Below are positions 1 through 7,119 of a stretch of 7,738 bases of DNA, piece by piece. The DNA lies in NCBI GenBank assembly GCA_021800575.1, contig JAJYYW010000052.1:1-7738 (forward strand), given 5' to 3'. Below the pieces are notes generated by a model. The model was not told where the DNA came from, did not search any database, and saw only the letters and a list, made by a program, of their open reading frames with translations. Positions within the stretch are counted from its first letter, which is position 1, and each line of letters starts with the position of its first letter. This DNA is from a bacterium. Lineage in GTDB: Bacteria > JAMCPX01. Made by a program: the position numbers and the translations under genes.

Positions 1-1121
1 GAGGACACCGTGCAGGTGCATTGATGGAGAGGGTCGCCGTAGTAGCCGCAGGGGCAGGGGTTCATTGCCGCTATCAGCATGAACCTCGAGGGAAAGGTCA
101 TGGTTTGCTGCGCCCGCGTAATGGTAACGTAGCCGTCTTCCAGAGGCTGGCGCAGGGCCTCCAGTGCGGGTTTTTTGAACTCGGGAAGCTCGTCGAGAAA
201 CAGCACCCCGTTGTGCGCAAGGCTCACCTCGCCTGGCCTGGGCTGCTGTGTTCCTCCGACGAGGCCAATGTCCGAAACCGTGTGGTGCGGGGACCGGAAC
301 GGCCTCTTCGTGACGATGGCGCTTTCTGCCGGAAGGGATCCAGCAACGCTGTGTATCTTTGTGGTTTCAATGGCTTCCTTAAATGTCATGCGCGGCAGGA
401 TGCCCGGCAGACGCATGGAGAGCATCGTCTTGCCGGACCCCGGCGGACCAATCATCAGGACATTGTGCCCGCCTGCGGCCGCTATCTCGAGAGCACGTTT
501 TGCGTGCTCCTGGCCCCTGACCTCGTTAAAATCCATGTCAGCGGCAGACAGTCTGTCGTACAATTGTTTGTAGTCCGTCGTTACCGCCTTGAGCGGCCGT
601 TCTCCTCGCAGGAGGCCGACCACTTCTGACAGGTGCCCGGCCTCGTACACCCTGAGTCCTTCAACGATACCGGCCTCGGCCCCGTTCCCTTTGGGTACGA
701 TAATACTGCTCATCCGCATCTCGGAGGTCATGATCGCTGCCGGAAGCACGCCTTTGACGGGCTTGACGATCCCGTCCAGGGAAAGTTCTCCGAGCATGAT
801 GACCCCGCTGGTGCTCTCTGGATCTACAACACCCAGTGCAGAAAGGATGCCGATGCAGATGGGCAGGTCATACGCGGAGCCTTCCTTCCGGATGTGCGCC
901 GGCGCCAGGTTGATGGTTATCCTCTTCGGCGGCATCTGATACCCGGTGTTGTGGATTGCACTGCGGATGCGCTCCTTGCTTTCCTTGATTGCGCCATCCG
1001 GAAGGCCAACGATGGTAAACGACGGAAGGCCGTTCGCGATGTCCGTTTCCACCTCGACCAGCTTCGCATCCACGCCGTAGAGCGCCGAACTTAATATTTT
1101 GGAATAATTGACATTCACCAT
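1..1121 (-). CDS. comM: ComM/YifB-family Mg-chelatase-like AAA+ ATPase, C-terminus cut by window edge
   Basis: Translating the minus strand from the ATG at 1121-1119 gives 373 uninterrupted codons that run off the left edge; the family is usually about 500 residues, so roughly the last quarter is missing because of the window, not because of a mutation. Residues 1-190 form the N-terminal domain typical of the family ([18 protein letters not shown] at 31-48, [20 protein letters not shown] at 67-86). The AAA+ core follows, with Walker A GPPGSGKT at 225-232, FRSPHHT at 275-281, Walker [11 protein letters not shown] at 306-315, and a cysteine-rich [11 protein letters not shown]...CTC at 354-370. 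Known of the family: ComM is a ring-forming helicase that promotes branch migration during integration of transforming DNA; many hosts keep it without known competence. It diverges from radC. No Shine-Dalgarno is visible upstream; the GTG directly after the ATG is an alternative start. Confidence 0.96.
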   Translation of the reverse strand, partial: MVNVNYSKILSSALYGVDAKLVEVETDIANGLPSFTIVGLPDGAIKESKERIRSAIHNTGYQMPPKRITINLAPAHIRKEGSAYDLPICIGILSALGVVDPESTSGVIMLGELSLDGIVKPVKGVLPAAIMTSEMRMSSIIVPKGNGAEAGIVEGLRVYEAGHLSEVVGLLRGERPLKAVTTDYKQLYDRLSAADMDFNEVRGQEHAKRALEIAAAGGHNVLMIGPPGSGKTMLSMRLPGILPRMTFKEAIETTKIHSVAGSLPAESAIVTKRPFRSPHHTVSDIGLVGGTQQPRPGEVSLAHNGVLFLDELPEFKKPALEALRQPLEDGYVTITRAQQTMTFPSRFMLIAAMNPCPCGYYGDPLHQCTCTVS

Positions 1122-1138
1122 ACTGATAGTGTTAGTAT
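1108..1138 (+). promoter_or_regulatory. candidate sigma-70-type promoter for radC
   Basis: A perfect -35 hexamer TTGACA lies at 1108-1113, inside the first codons of the divergent comM gene. A -10-like TAGTAT lies at 1133-1138, matching the consensus TATAAT at 4 of 6 positions. The 19-nt spacer is longer than the optimum of 17. It would start transcription near 1145, leaving a leader of about 20 nt before radC. The hexamers are seen directly; promoter function is inferred. Confidence 0.45.
1120..1138. promoter_or_regulatory. imperfect 19-bp dyad between comM and radC, possible operator
   Basis: ATACTGATAGTGTTAGTAT is symmetric about position 1129 at 7 of 9 base pairs, with outer arms ATACT/AGTAT. 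It covers the comM start codon and fills the stretch between the candidate -35 and the end of the candidate -10 of radC. A protein bound here could affect both genes. No known regulator motif is recognised, and a dyad this short and AT-rich can occur by chance. Confidence 0.3.
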
Positions 1139-1164
1139 AGTTAAAAGAAAAACGCAAATAGTAT

Positions 1165-1890
1165 ATGAACAATTTCAAGAAACGTCCTGTCCATGAAATG
1201 CCGAGAGAGAAACTCGTGGTGTCCGGCGCCCGCAGCCTGAGTGACGGAGAACTGCTTGCCATCATTCTTCAGACCGGCATCAGGGGCAAAGATGTGCTTT
1301 CTCTTGCGATGGAGATCCTGCAGGTGTGTAACGGCTTTCCGGGTATTGAGAAAAGCGGGATCGATGAGCTTTTGAGCATTACCGGTTTGCGTACAGCGCA
1401 GGTAACGAAACTGAAGGCCGCCATCGAAATAGGCAGAAGGACGATCTTTGCGAGCCGGGCTGCAACCCGCAAGGTTACCAGTTCGAAAGAGGCCTTCCTG
1501 CTGCTCGAGCCGCTGATGACCAACCTGGCGAAGGAAAATTTCATGATTATCCTGCTAAACAGCCGCAATGAGCTCATCGACATCAGGCGGATCGGCGAGG
1601 GTACGGTCAACGCCGCGTCCGTGTATCCTCGGGAGTTGATGGAGATCGGGATCAGGACGTCCGCATCAGGATTGATCCTTTCCCACAATCATCCTTCGGG
1701 CAGTATCGTCCCGAGCATCGAGGACCGGCGGCTGACCATGAATATGCTCGCGCTGGGCGAGCTGTCCTGCATCGTCCTCCACGATCACATCATCGTCGGC
1801 AGCAGCGGCTATTACAGCTTTGCCGACGACGGTGCGCTTGCCTCCATGAAACAGCAGTTTCTGCGTTCCCTGCAGTCAGCCGGTTGCTGA
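1165..1890 (+). CDS. radC: RadC/YeeS-family JAB1/MPN-domain protein
   Basis: The protein has 241 residues, close to the usual RadC length of about 220-230. The N-terminal part has the family signature [20 protein letters not shown] (13-32) and a helix-hairpin-helix-like [20 protein letters not shown] (69-88). The C-terminal MPN/JAB domain carries the metal motif HNHPSG at 174-179 followed by S184 and D187, the His-x-His...Ser-x-x-Asp pattern of JAMM metalloproteins. Upstream, E145 in IGEGTVNAA and E156 in YPRELM are conserved acidic positions; either could serve as the motif's glutamate. The original radiation-repair assignment of radC was later withdrawn. The gene is often competence-induced or carried on mobile elements, and its biochemical activity is unsettled. 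The start is set by family homology, because no clear Shine-Dalgarno precedes it and the next ATG (1198) would remove part of the conserved N-terminus. It diverges from comM across 43 bp. Confidence 0.96.
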   Translation: MNNFKKRPVHEMPREKLVVSGARSLSDGELLAIILQTGIRGKDVLSLAMEILQVCNGFPGIEKSGIDELLSITGLRTAQVTKLKAAIEIGRRTIFASRAATRKVTSSKEAFLLLEPLMTNLAKENFMIILLNSRNELIDIRRIGEGTVNAASVYPRELMEIGIRTSASGLILSHNHPSGSIVPSIEDRRLTMNMLALGELSCIVLHDHIIVGSSGYYSFADDGALASMKQQFLRSLQSAGC

Positions 1891-1901
1891 TCACCCCCGC
1901 C

Positions 1902-1930
1902 ATGCAGGACGCCGGCACCGCATATTTTTT
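1902..1930 (+). terminator. candidate intrinsic terminator after radC
   Basis: Eleven bases after the radC stop, ATGC at 1902-1905 can pair with GCAT at 1920-1923, and GG at 1907-1908 with CC at 1918-1919, leaving A1906 bulged. A run of six T (1925-1930) follows after one A and is the strongest part of the signal. The stem is short and imperfect, so termination efficiency is uncertain. Confidence 0.45.
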
Positions 1931-1931
1931 C

Positions 1932-1959
1932 TGGACATGCTGCGAACAATTACTATCTT
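1932..1959 (+). promoter_or_regulatory. candidate promoter for the glucose dehydrogenase-glucoamylase unit
   Basis: TGGACA at 1932-1937 matches the -35 consensus at 5 of 6 positions. TATCTT at 1954-1959 matches the -10 at 4 of 6, with a 16-nt spacer. It begins right after the candidate radC terminator, as expected for an independent transcription unit, and would give a leader of about 30 nt before the ATG at 1997. Function is inferred from sequence only. Confidence 0.4.
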
Positions 1960-1996
1960 TTCCAGCAGAAGCCAAGATCGTTCAAAGGAGTCTGGC

Positions 1997-3100
1997 ATGA
2001 AAGCAATAGCTGTCAATCCGGGAAAACCAGGGGCCTTCCTTACCGACAGGGATGAGCCCCGCGTACAATCACCGGACGATATCAGGGTACAGGTACTCGG
2101 CGTCGGGATCTGCGGTACGGACAGAGAGGAAGCAGCGGGCGGACGATCGAAGTCGCCGCCGGGAAGTCAGGAGCTCGTTATCGGGCACGAGATGTTCGGC
2201 ATGGTGCAGGAGACCGGTACGGCTGTCACGCAGGTCAGAACGGGCGATTATGTCGCCTTTACCGTGCGAAGGGGATGCGGCCATTGTGGCGCATGCGCCA
2301 TGGGCAGGCCTGATATGTGCACGACCGGCGATTACACGGAACGGGGCATTTGGGGGCGCGACGGGTACCAGGCCGAAGTTGTCGTGGATAAGGAACAGTA
2401 CTGCGTGCGGGTGCCGGAAGAGCTGAAGGACATCGGCATGCTGGTCGAGCCGACCTCCGTGGCAGAGAAGGCGATCGACGAGAGTGTCCTGGTGCAGAAA
2501 AGCCGTCTTCCGTACGTCCCCGATACCGCCGGTATACTGACAGGCCGGAACATCCTGGTCGCGGGTCTGGGCCCTATCGGACTGCTTGCCGCATTCATTC
2601 TCAGGCTCAGGGGGGCACAGGTGTACGGGCTTGATGTTGTGGATCAGGGCTCGCCGAGGGCCGCCCTGCTGGACCGGATAGGCGGTACGTATATCGACGG
2701 CAGGAAGGTCAGGGTGAACGATATTACCACAGTGCACGGCAGGATGGACATGATCTTCGAGGCAACCGGCGTTGCATCGCTGGAGTTCAATCTGCTCGAT
2801 ACGCTCGGTCAAAACGGGCTGTATGTCCTGACCGGTATACCCGGCGGGGACAGGCCTATCCAGGTACAGGGCGCGCAGATTATACGTCAGCTTGTTCTGA
2901 ACAATCAGGTCATGATCGGCAGTGTCAATGCGAGCACAGCGCATTACCGCATGGCAGTCGATGACCTTTCGCGGGCACGGAAGGCGTACGGGACCGCGAT
3001 CGATAAGGTGATTACGCGGAGGATACCCTACGACAATTTTAACGACGCGTTCATGCGCCAGACCGATGACGAAATCAAAACGATAATCCGGTGGGGGTGA
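1997..3100 (+). CDS. gdh: glucose 1-dehydrogenase, zinc-dependent MDR superfamily, archaeal-type
   Basis: This 367-residue protein resembles the glucose dehydrogenases known from Sulfolobus, Thermoplasma and haloarchaea (about 360 residues), which oxidise D-glucose and sometimes other aldoses to the lactone with NAD(P)+. Visible features in order: GICGTDREE with catalytic-zinc Cys39; GHE with His64-Glu65; the structural-zinc set Cys94, Cys97, Cys100, Cys108 in RRGCGHCGACAMGRPDMC; E151 in the LVEPTSVAEKAI segment; and the Rossmann motif GLGPIG at 190-195. Asp213 at the end of the second strand (VYGLD) suggests a leaning to NAD+. The start is ATG 1997, preceded by AAAGGAG at 1984-1990; an upstream ATG at 1937 has no such site, and starting at 1997 restores the family N-terminus MKAIAV. 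The GH15 gene follows 4 bp later. A related aldose or polyol dehydrogenase specificity remains possible. Confidence 0.9.
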   Translation: MKAIAVNPGKPGAFLTDRDEPRVQSPDDIRVQVLGVGICGTDREEAAGGRSKSPPGSQELVIGHEMFGMVQETGTAVTQVRTGDYVAFTVRRGCGHCGACAMGRPDMCTTGDYTERGIWGRDGYQAEVVVDKEQYCVRVPEELKDIGMLVEPTSVAEKAIDESVLVQKSRLPYVPDTAGILTGRNILVAGLGPIGLLAAFILRLRGAQVYGLDVVDQGSPRAALLDRIGGTYIDGRKVRVNDITTVHGRMDMIFEATGVASLEFNLLDTLGQNGLYVLTGIPGGDRPIQVQGAQIIRQLVLNNQVMIGSVNASTAHYRMAVDDLSRARKAYGTAIDKVITRRIPYDNFNDAFMRQTDDEIKTIIRWG

Positions 3101-3104
3101 CGAT
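3093..3104 (+). promoter_or_regulatory. ribosome-binding site of the glucoamylase gene, embedded in the dehydrogenase stop
   Basis: The G-rich run GGGGGTGA at 3093-3100 ends with the dehydrogenase stop codon TGA and lies 4 nt before the glucoamylase ATG at 3105. Ribosomes finishing the first gene would end on the initiation site of the second, an arrangement that typically couples translation. Confidence 0.65.
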
Positions 3105-5507
3105 ATGTCAACGACAGCGCCCGGTTGGCCGGGCATGGCACCAAAATGGACCTCGAGTGCAAAGAGCGGCGTCGGTACGGCAATCAATAACAGAAGCCCG
3201 GTATGGTTTACCCTGAGCCACGGCATCATCAACGAGATCTATTACCCGGGCATTGATCAGGCGTGCACGCGTGACATGGGGATGATCGTGACGGATGGAA
3301 GATCATTCTTTTCGGAAGAGAAGCGGCACGCAGGTTCCGTGATTCAGTATCTCGCCGGCGGCGTACCGGGGTTCAGGCTTGTCAATACATGCAGCCAGGG
3401 CAGGTACGCGATCAACAAGGAGATCATAACTGATCCGGAACGTACCAGTGTACTCCAGCGCACCAGATTTGTTCCGCTGAAGGGTGGTGCACAGGATTAC
3501 CACCTGTATGTCCTGCTTGCCCCGCACATCGGGAACAGGGGGTACGGAAACAATGCAATCGCAGGAGATTATAAAGGTTTTCCCATGCTGTTTGCCTATC
3601 GGGGAGAGATCGCCCTTGCCCTCGCATGCTCGACGGGTTTTCTCAAACGCTCGGTGGGATTTGTCGGCATGTCGGACGGATGGCAGGACCTTTCCCTGCA
3701 TAAAACCATGCAGTGGGAATATACCGGCGCCTACAACGGCAATGTTGCATTGACCGGTGAACTGGATCCGGGTACCAACAACGGGGAGTTTGTCCTTGCT
3801 CTGGGGTTCGGCACGACCATGGCAGAGGCGGGAAACAACGCGGCAGCATCCCTGCTCAGGGGCTTTGATGCATGCAGGGCAGAGTATGTCGGGGGCTGGG
3901 CATCGTATCAACGAGAGCTTTTTGATTTGAACATTCATGTGCAGGGGCGGGACACGGCAACGGCTGCGGATGTTTACCGGGCAAGTACCGCGGTGCTGAA
4001 GACGCATGCAACAAAAGATATGCCCGGTGCTGTCATCGCCTCCCTGTCCATTCCCTGGGGGCAGGCAATGGGAGACGACGATATCGGAGGATATCATCTT
4101 ATATGGCCCCGGGACCTTGTGGAAACAGCCGGCGGCTTCCTTGCCGCAGGGGATGTCAGGTCTGCGGAGGAAATACTGTTCTATCTCATGACAACGCAGG
4201 AGGCAGACGGCCACTGGCCCCAGAATATGTGGAGGGACGGTATGCCGTTCTGGGGAGGGATCCAGCTCGACGAGACCGCATTCCCTATCCTCCTCGCCGG
4301 TATGCTCAGAAGAGAAGGCGCGGCTGGCAAGCCCGACCCATGGCCCATGATCGAAAAGGCAGCAGGCTTCATCCTGCGCAACGGGCCTGTTACACAGCAG
4401 GACCGCTGGGAGGAAGACGCCGGGTATTCGCCGTTTACACTCGCCGCCGGGATAGCGGCGCTGATCGTAGCGGCTGAGTTTGCAGATCAAAAGGGCGAAT
4501 ACACCAAGGCAGCATACCTGCGGGAGACCGCTGACCTGTGGAACGCAGCCATAGAAAGATGGATCTATGTACGAGGCACCGATCTCGCGCAGCAGCTCGG
4601 CATCGACGGTTATTATGTCAGGATAGCACCTCCGGAAACATCGAATGCCGCTTCTGTGATCCAGGGCTTTGTACCTATCAAGAACAGGCCGTACGGCGAC
4701 AATGTCGCACCGGCCGGTAACATTATCAGCACGGATTTCCTCGCACTCGTGAGGTTCGGGCTCAGGCCGGCCTCAGACCCGCGCATCCTGAATACCCTCA
4801 CCGCGGTTGATGCAATGCTCAGGGTTGAAACGCCGTACGGTGTTTCCTGGCACCGGTACAATGACGACGGTTACGGAGAGCACAAGGATGGAAGTGCATT
4901 CGACGGCACGGGAACAGGGAGGCTGTGGCCCCTGTTGACCGGTGAACGGGCGCACTATGAGCTTCAGAACGGGAACATCGGGAAGGCGAAAAAACTCCTG
5001 CTCGATATGGAGAGGTTCAGCAATGAGACAGGGCTTATCTCGGAACAGGTCTGGGATTCGGATAACATCCCGGGAAGGGAATTGTTGTTCGGCCGTCCTT
5101 CGGGTTCTGCAATGCCCCTGGTGTGGGCACACGCGGAGTACATAAAACTCCTGCGTTCCATCCGCGACGGCAGGGTCTTCGACATGATGCCCGGTGTCTA
5201 TGCACGGTATGTGACGGCAAAAACCGGTTCGAACCTGTACTCCTGGAAATACAACCACAAGTGCAGGAACATCAGGCACGGCGGTGTTCTCAGGATAGAG
5301 ACGACGTCGCCCGTCCTGGTGCACCGGAGCATCGACGGTTGGCGCACGACCATCGATACCCGGTCAAAAGACACGGGCATGGGCATGCACATAACCGACA
5401 TCGATACGACGTCACTGCCGGCGGGTACGAATATACTGTTTACGTTTTATTGGCAGGACGAGCACCGGTGGGAGGGCAGGGACTACAGCGTACTCGTGAG
5501 GGAGTGA
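3105..5507 (+). CDS. GH15 glucoamylase (glucan 1,4-alpha-glucosidase), no signal peptide
   Basis: This 800-residue protein has the architecture of bacterial GH15 glucoamylases and glucodextranases. Residues about 5-275 are an N-terminal beta-sandwich domain (KWTSSAKSGVGTA, FTLSHGIINEIYYP, DMGMIVTDGRSFF). Residues about 285-690 are the (alpha/alpha)6 barrel, with GGYHLIWPRDLVETAG at 328-343, WGGIQLDETAF at 383-393, DRWEEDAGYSPFT at 433-445 (E436 the likely general acid) and LISEQVWD at 644-651 (E647 the likely base). Residues about 690-800 are a C-terminal beta domain (DGWRTTIDT, FTFYWQDEHRWEGRDYSV). The family hydrolyses alpha-1,4 (some alpha-1,6) bonds from non-reducing ends with inversion, releasing beta-D-glucose. 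The sequence begins almost directly with the mature fold (APGWPG) and has no hydrophobic leader, so it is predicted cytoplasmic, acting on glycogen or imported dextrins. It is translationally coupled to the dehydrogenase upstream. Glucodextranase or trehalase-like specificity cannot be excluded. Confidence 0.94.
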   Translation: MSTTAPGWPGMAPKWTSSAKSGVGTAINNRSPVWFTLSHGIINEIYYPGIDQACTRDMGMIVTDGRSFFSEEKRHAGSVIQYLAGGVPGFRLVNTCSQGRYAINKEIITDPERTSVLQRTRFVPLKGGAQDYHLYVLLAPHIGNRGYGNNAIAGDYKGFPMLFAYRGEIALALACSTGFLKRSVGFVGMSDGWQDLSLHKTMQWEYTGAYNGNVALTGELDPGTNNGEFVLALGFGTTMAEAGNNAAASLLRGFDACRAEYVGGWASYQRELFDLNIHVQGRDTATAADVYRASTAVLKTHATKDMPGAVIASLSIPWGQAMGDDDIGGYHLIWPRDLVETAGGFLAAGDVRSAEEILFYLMTTQEADGHWPQNMWRDGMPFWGGIQLDETAFPILLAGMLRREGAAGKPDPWPMIEKAAGFILRNGPVTQQDRWEEDAGYSPFTLAAGIAALIVAAEFADQKGEYTKAAYLRETADLWNAAIERWIYVRGTDLAQQLGIDGYYVRIAPPETSNAASVIQGFVPIKNRPYGDNVAPAGNIISTDFLALVRFGLRPASDPRILNTLTAVDAMLRVETPYGVSWHRYNDDGYGEHKDGSAFDGTGTGRLWPLLTGERAHYELQNGNIGKAKKLLLDMERFSNETGLISEQVWDSDNIPGRELLFGRPSGSAMPLVWAHAEYIKLLRSIRDGRVFDMMPGVYARYVTAKTGSNLYSWKYNHKCRNIRHGGVLRIETTSPVLVHRSIDGWRTTIDTRSKDTGMGMHITDIDTTSLPAGTNILFTFYWQDEHRWEGRDYSVLVRE

Positions 5508-5508
5508 A

Positions 5509-5522
5509 TGCCTGGTTAGGCA
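5509..5522 (+). repeat. small perfect hairpin just after the glucoamylase stop
   Basis: TGCCT at 5509-5513 and AGGCA at 5518-5522 form a perfect 5-bp stem with a GGTT loop, starting one base after the stop codon. There is no T-run behind it, so it is at most a weak or factor-assisted terminator or an mRNA 3'-end stabiliser. The rest of the gap to 5740 shows no convincing gene or strong promoter. Confidence 0.3.
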
Positions 5523-5740
5523 CAGACCGGCATATGAAACCTGCGTCACTCTATGAGATGACATCCTCAATCAGAAATGCTCAACAATGCCACATGGCCA
5601 CCATTCAAAAGGATCCGTTGTTCTGTCATGATTACGCTATATGCTGGATGCTGGTTTCATGGAGGATGTAGATATTCGGATTTCAGGTTTAACACGAAGC
5701 GGACTGCGCGCTTTCGCCTCAGGCCCGTCACTTCAGGGTT

Positions 5741-7018
5741 ATGAAGAAACTTCTCTATAGTATCTTTCAGGATACCTGGTTTTCTCCATGGTACCTGGTG
5801 TACGTCCTGGTTGGTGCTGTTGCCGCGGGCATTCTGCCGATCCTTGTTCCGCTTTCCGTGAGCAGTGCGGGCGCCGGCAGTATCGGTATCATCATGGCCG
5901 TGCTCAACCTCGGCGGACTGCTCGCAGGTGCCTTCGGTTTTTTGTGCGACCGGTACCGGCTCCACAGGATCATGGTGCTGTCAGGTCTTGGGGTTGTTGC
6001 AGCAGGTGTCGCTCTTTTCCCGGCCGCTACCGCTCTGGCGCCGAGAATATTGTTATCGCTTATCATCGGGACCGGCATTGCAGCAGTATCGACGGTCGCT
6101 AACCTCCTGATCGTTGAGGTTTACCCAAAAGATCAGTGGGACAGCCGGATCGGATGGCTTCAGACCTTCTACGGCCTTGGCCAGGTCGCAGGGCTGCTTT
6201 TGGCAGGGTTTTTCAGCGGCCGGATTTTCGACGGTTTACTGCTGACCTCTGCGGTCAGTGCAGCGGCACTGGCAGCAGCACTGTTTACCGTGCATACACC
6301 CGCGAAATCTGCGTCACCTCTGCGCGCCCGGCCGGTCGCTGTGAGGCACGGAGAGTGGAGTATCAACAGTCCTGACCGGTCACACCACCATATGAGTTTG
6401 CGGGTACTAAAAAGCATCAGGCTTCTGTATGCGACGCCGCTTGGCATTTTCCTGATCGTATGGCTGTTTGTCTATACCGGTGCCGCAGGTATATTCTCGC
6501 TGTACCCGGTCCTGTATAAAGAGCTTTTTCATATCAGTCCAACGGTGTCATCCATCGGGTTTGCCGCCGCTGCAGCCGTTGGCTTGTTCCTGTACGCACC
6601 TGCGGGAACATGGTCGGACAGGATCGGCGCGGTCAAAATACTCAAAGCGTCTCTTCTCATCAGGATCGCTGCATTCCTGTGCCTGTGGTTGTTGACCTTC
6701 ATGCCAGGATCGTCTGCCGGAACACTATCGTTGCTTTTATTCGGCGTTATCGTTCTCGCGTGGTCACCGATCAGCGTGAGCAGTGTCGCCTTCACAGCAT
6801 CGGTGTCTTCCGTCGGCGAGGGCGAGGCAATGGGGCTGTATAACACCGCAAGCAGCGCAGCCGCTATCATCGGTTCTCTGGCCGGCGGTATGATTGCAGC
6901 CGCTGCAGGGTACAGGTCCGTACCGCTCCTCGCTGCCGGATTGCTTGGGATCGGCCTGCTGATACATGTACGCTTTCTTCATGCGTCAAAGTACCATGCG
7001 CAGGAAGGTCCGCAATGA
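5741..7018 (+). CDS. MFS transporter, 12 predicted membrane helices, substrate unknown
   Basis: This 425-residue, very hydrophobic protein has two six-helix halves joined by a polar, presumably cytoplasmic loop at about 185-232 containing a SHHHMS patch. The MFS signature loop between helices 2 and 3 is present as GFLCDRYRLHR (66-76), with a weaker copy in the second half, GTWSDRIGAVKIL (289-301). Near helix 11, GEGEAMGLYNTASSAAAIIG (360-379) resembles segments of drug-efflux-like MFS_1 members. The ATG at 5741 is the first possible start in frame after a TAA at 5690-5692; only a weak AGGG at 5735-5738 lies close before it. It follows the glucoamylase by 233 bp, so it may be a separate transcript. 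A role in sugar or sugar-acid transport is suggested only by position; efflux of another compound is equally possible. Confidence 0.88.
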   Translation: MKKLLYSIFQDTWFSPWYLVYVLVGAVAAGILPILVPLSVSSAGAGSIGIIMAVLNLGGLLAGAFGFLCDRYRLHRIMVLSGLGVVAAGVALFPAATALAPRILLSLIIGTGIAAVSTVANLLIVEVYPKDQWDSRIGWLQTFYGLGQVAGLLLAGFFSGRIFDGLLLTSAVSAAALAAALFTVHTPAKSASPLRARPVAVRHGEWSINSPDRSHHHMSLRVLKSIRLLYATPLGIFLIVWLFVYTGAAGIFSLYPVLYKELFHISPTVSSIGFAAAAAVGLFLYAPAGTWSDRIGAVKILKASLLIRIAAFLCLWLLTFMPGSSAGTLSLLLFGVIVLAWSPISVSSVAFTASVSSVGEGEAMGLYNTASSAAAIIGSLAGGMIAAAAGYRSVPLLAAGLLGIGLLIHVRFLHASKYHAQEGPQ

Positions 7019-7119
7019 AATGGAAGCCCATGAATCTAAAAATCTCCCCTGACTCATCTTTGTCAAAGAGGGGAAAGCACCAGATACTCTCCGCAAACTC
7101 AAAGGGAAGCAGCTCTTAG
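7015..7119 (+). CDS. possible 34-codon small ORF overlapping the MFS stop (ATGA)
   Basis: The ATG at 7015-7017 overlaps the MFS stop TGA (7016-7018) in the classic coupled ATGA form. It is preceded by a strong Shine-Dalgarno, AGGAAGG at 7002-7008, with 6-nt spacing. The reading frame is short and basic (MKWKPMNLKIS...) and ends at TAG 7117. From about codon 10 to codon 20 it runs through a palindromic repeat, so that part looks accidental. The initiation signals look better than the product: this may be the intact start of a small gene later disrupted by the repeat. No family is recognised. Confidence 0.28.
   Translation: MKWKPMNLKISPDSSLSKRGKHQILSANSKGSSS
7053..7073. repeat. degenerate palindromic repeat (CTC...AAAGAGGGG type)
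   Basis: The 21 bases are symmetric about position 7063 at 8 of 10 pairs, with a perfect inner TCTTTG/CAAAGA core, and an extra CTCCCCT lies just upstream at 7044-7050. This layout resembles the short intergenic palindromes with CCCCTCTTT...AAAGAGGGG arms that I recall as scattered in many copies in some Nitrospirota and deltaproteobacterial genomes. Only one copy is seen in this window, so its dispersed nature is inferred. No T-run follows, arguing against a terminator on the plus strand. Confidence 0.45.

Noticed and set aside
21..1094. Several overlapping plus-strand reading frames in the first 1.1 kb.
   Set aside because: They lie opposite the comM coding strand, whose minus-strand translation has clear Walker A/B and family motifs over its whole length.
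1..1121. comM as a truncated pseudogene.
   Set aside because: The frame is open to the very first bases; truncation is due to the window boundary.
1931..1966. Alternative pairings CTGGA/TCCAG and GCTG/CAGC in the dehydrogenase leader as a possible riboswitch or attenuator.
   Set aside because: The arms are only 4-5 bp with a loop of over 20 bases and overlap the candidate promoter; no known riboswitch core is visible.
1937..1996. In-frame upstream ATG that would extend the dehydrogenase by 20 residues.
   Set aside because: It has no ribosome-binding site and overlaps the candidate promoter; ATG 1997 has AAAGGAG and gives the family N-terminus.
1992..2010. TGGCATG-like sequence resembling half of a sigma-54 promoter.
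   Set aside because: It spans the dehydrogenase start codon, and the -12 element does not fit the required spacing and sequence.
2069..4490. Two long minus-strand open frames (about 390 codons each, 2069-3232 and 3303-4490) antisense to the dehydrogenase and glucoamylase.
   Set aside because: The products are rich in Cys, His, Pro and Arg with no recognisable fold. They arise from GC-biased codon use of the sense genes, which have intact catalytic motifs.
5534..5671. A 45-codon open frame in the glucoamylase-MFS gap.
   Set aside because: It has no ribosome-binding site, an unconvincing composition (Met, Cys and Trp rich) and is the tail of a shadow frame of the glucoamylase gene.
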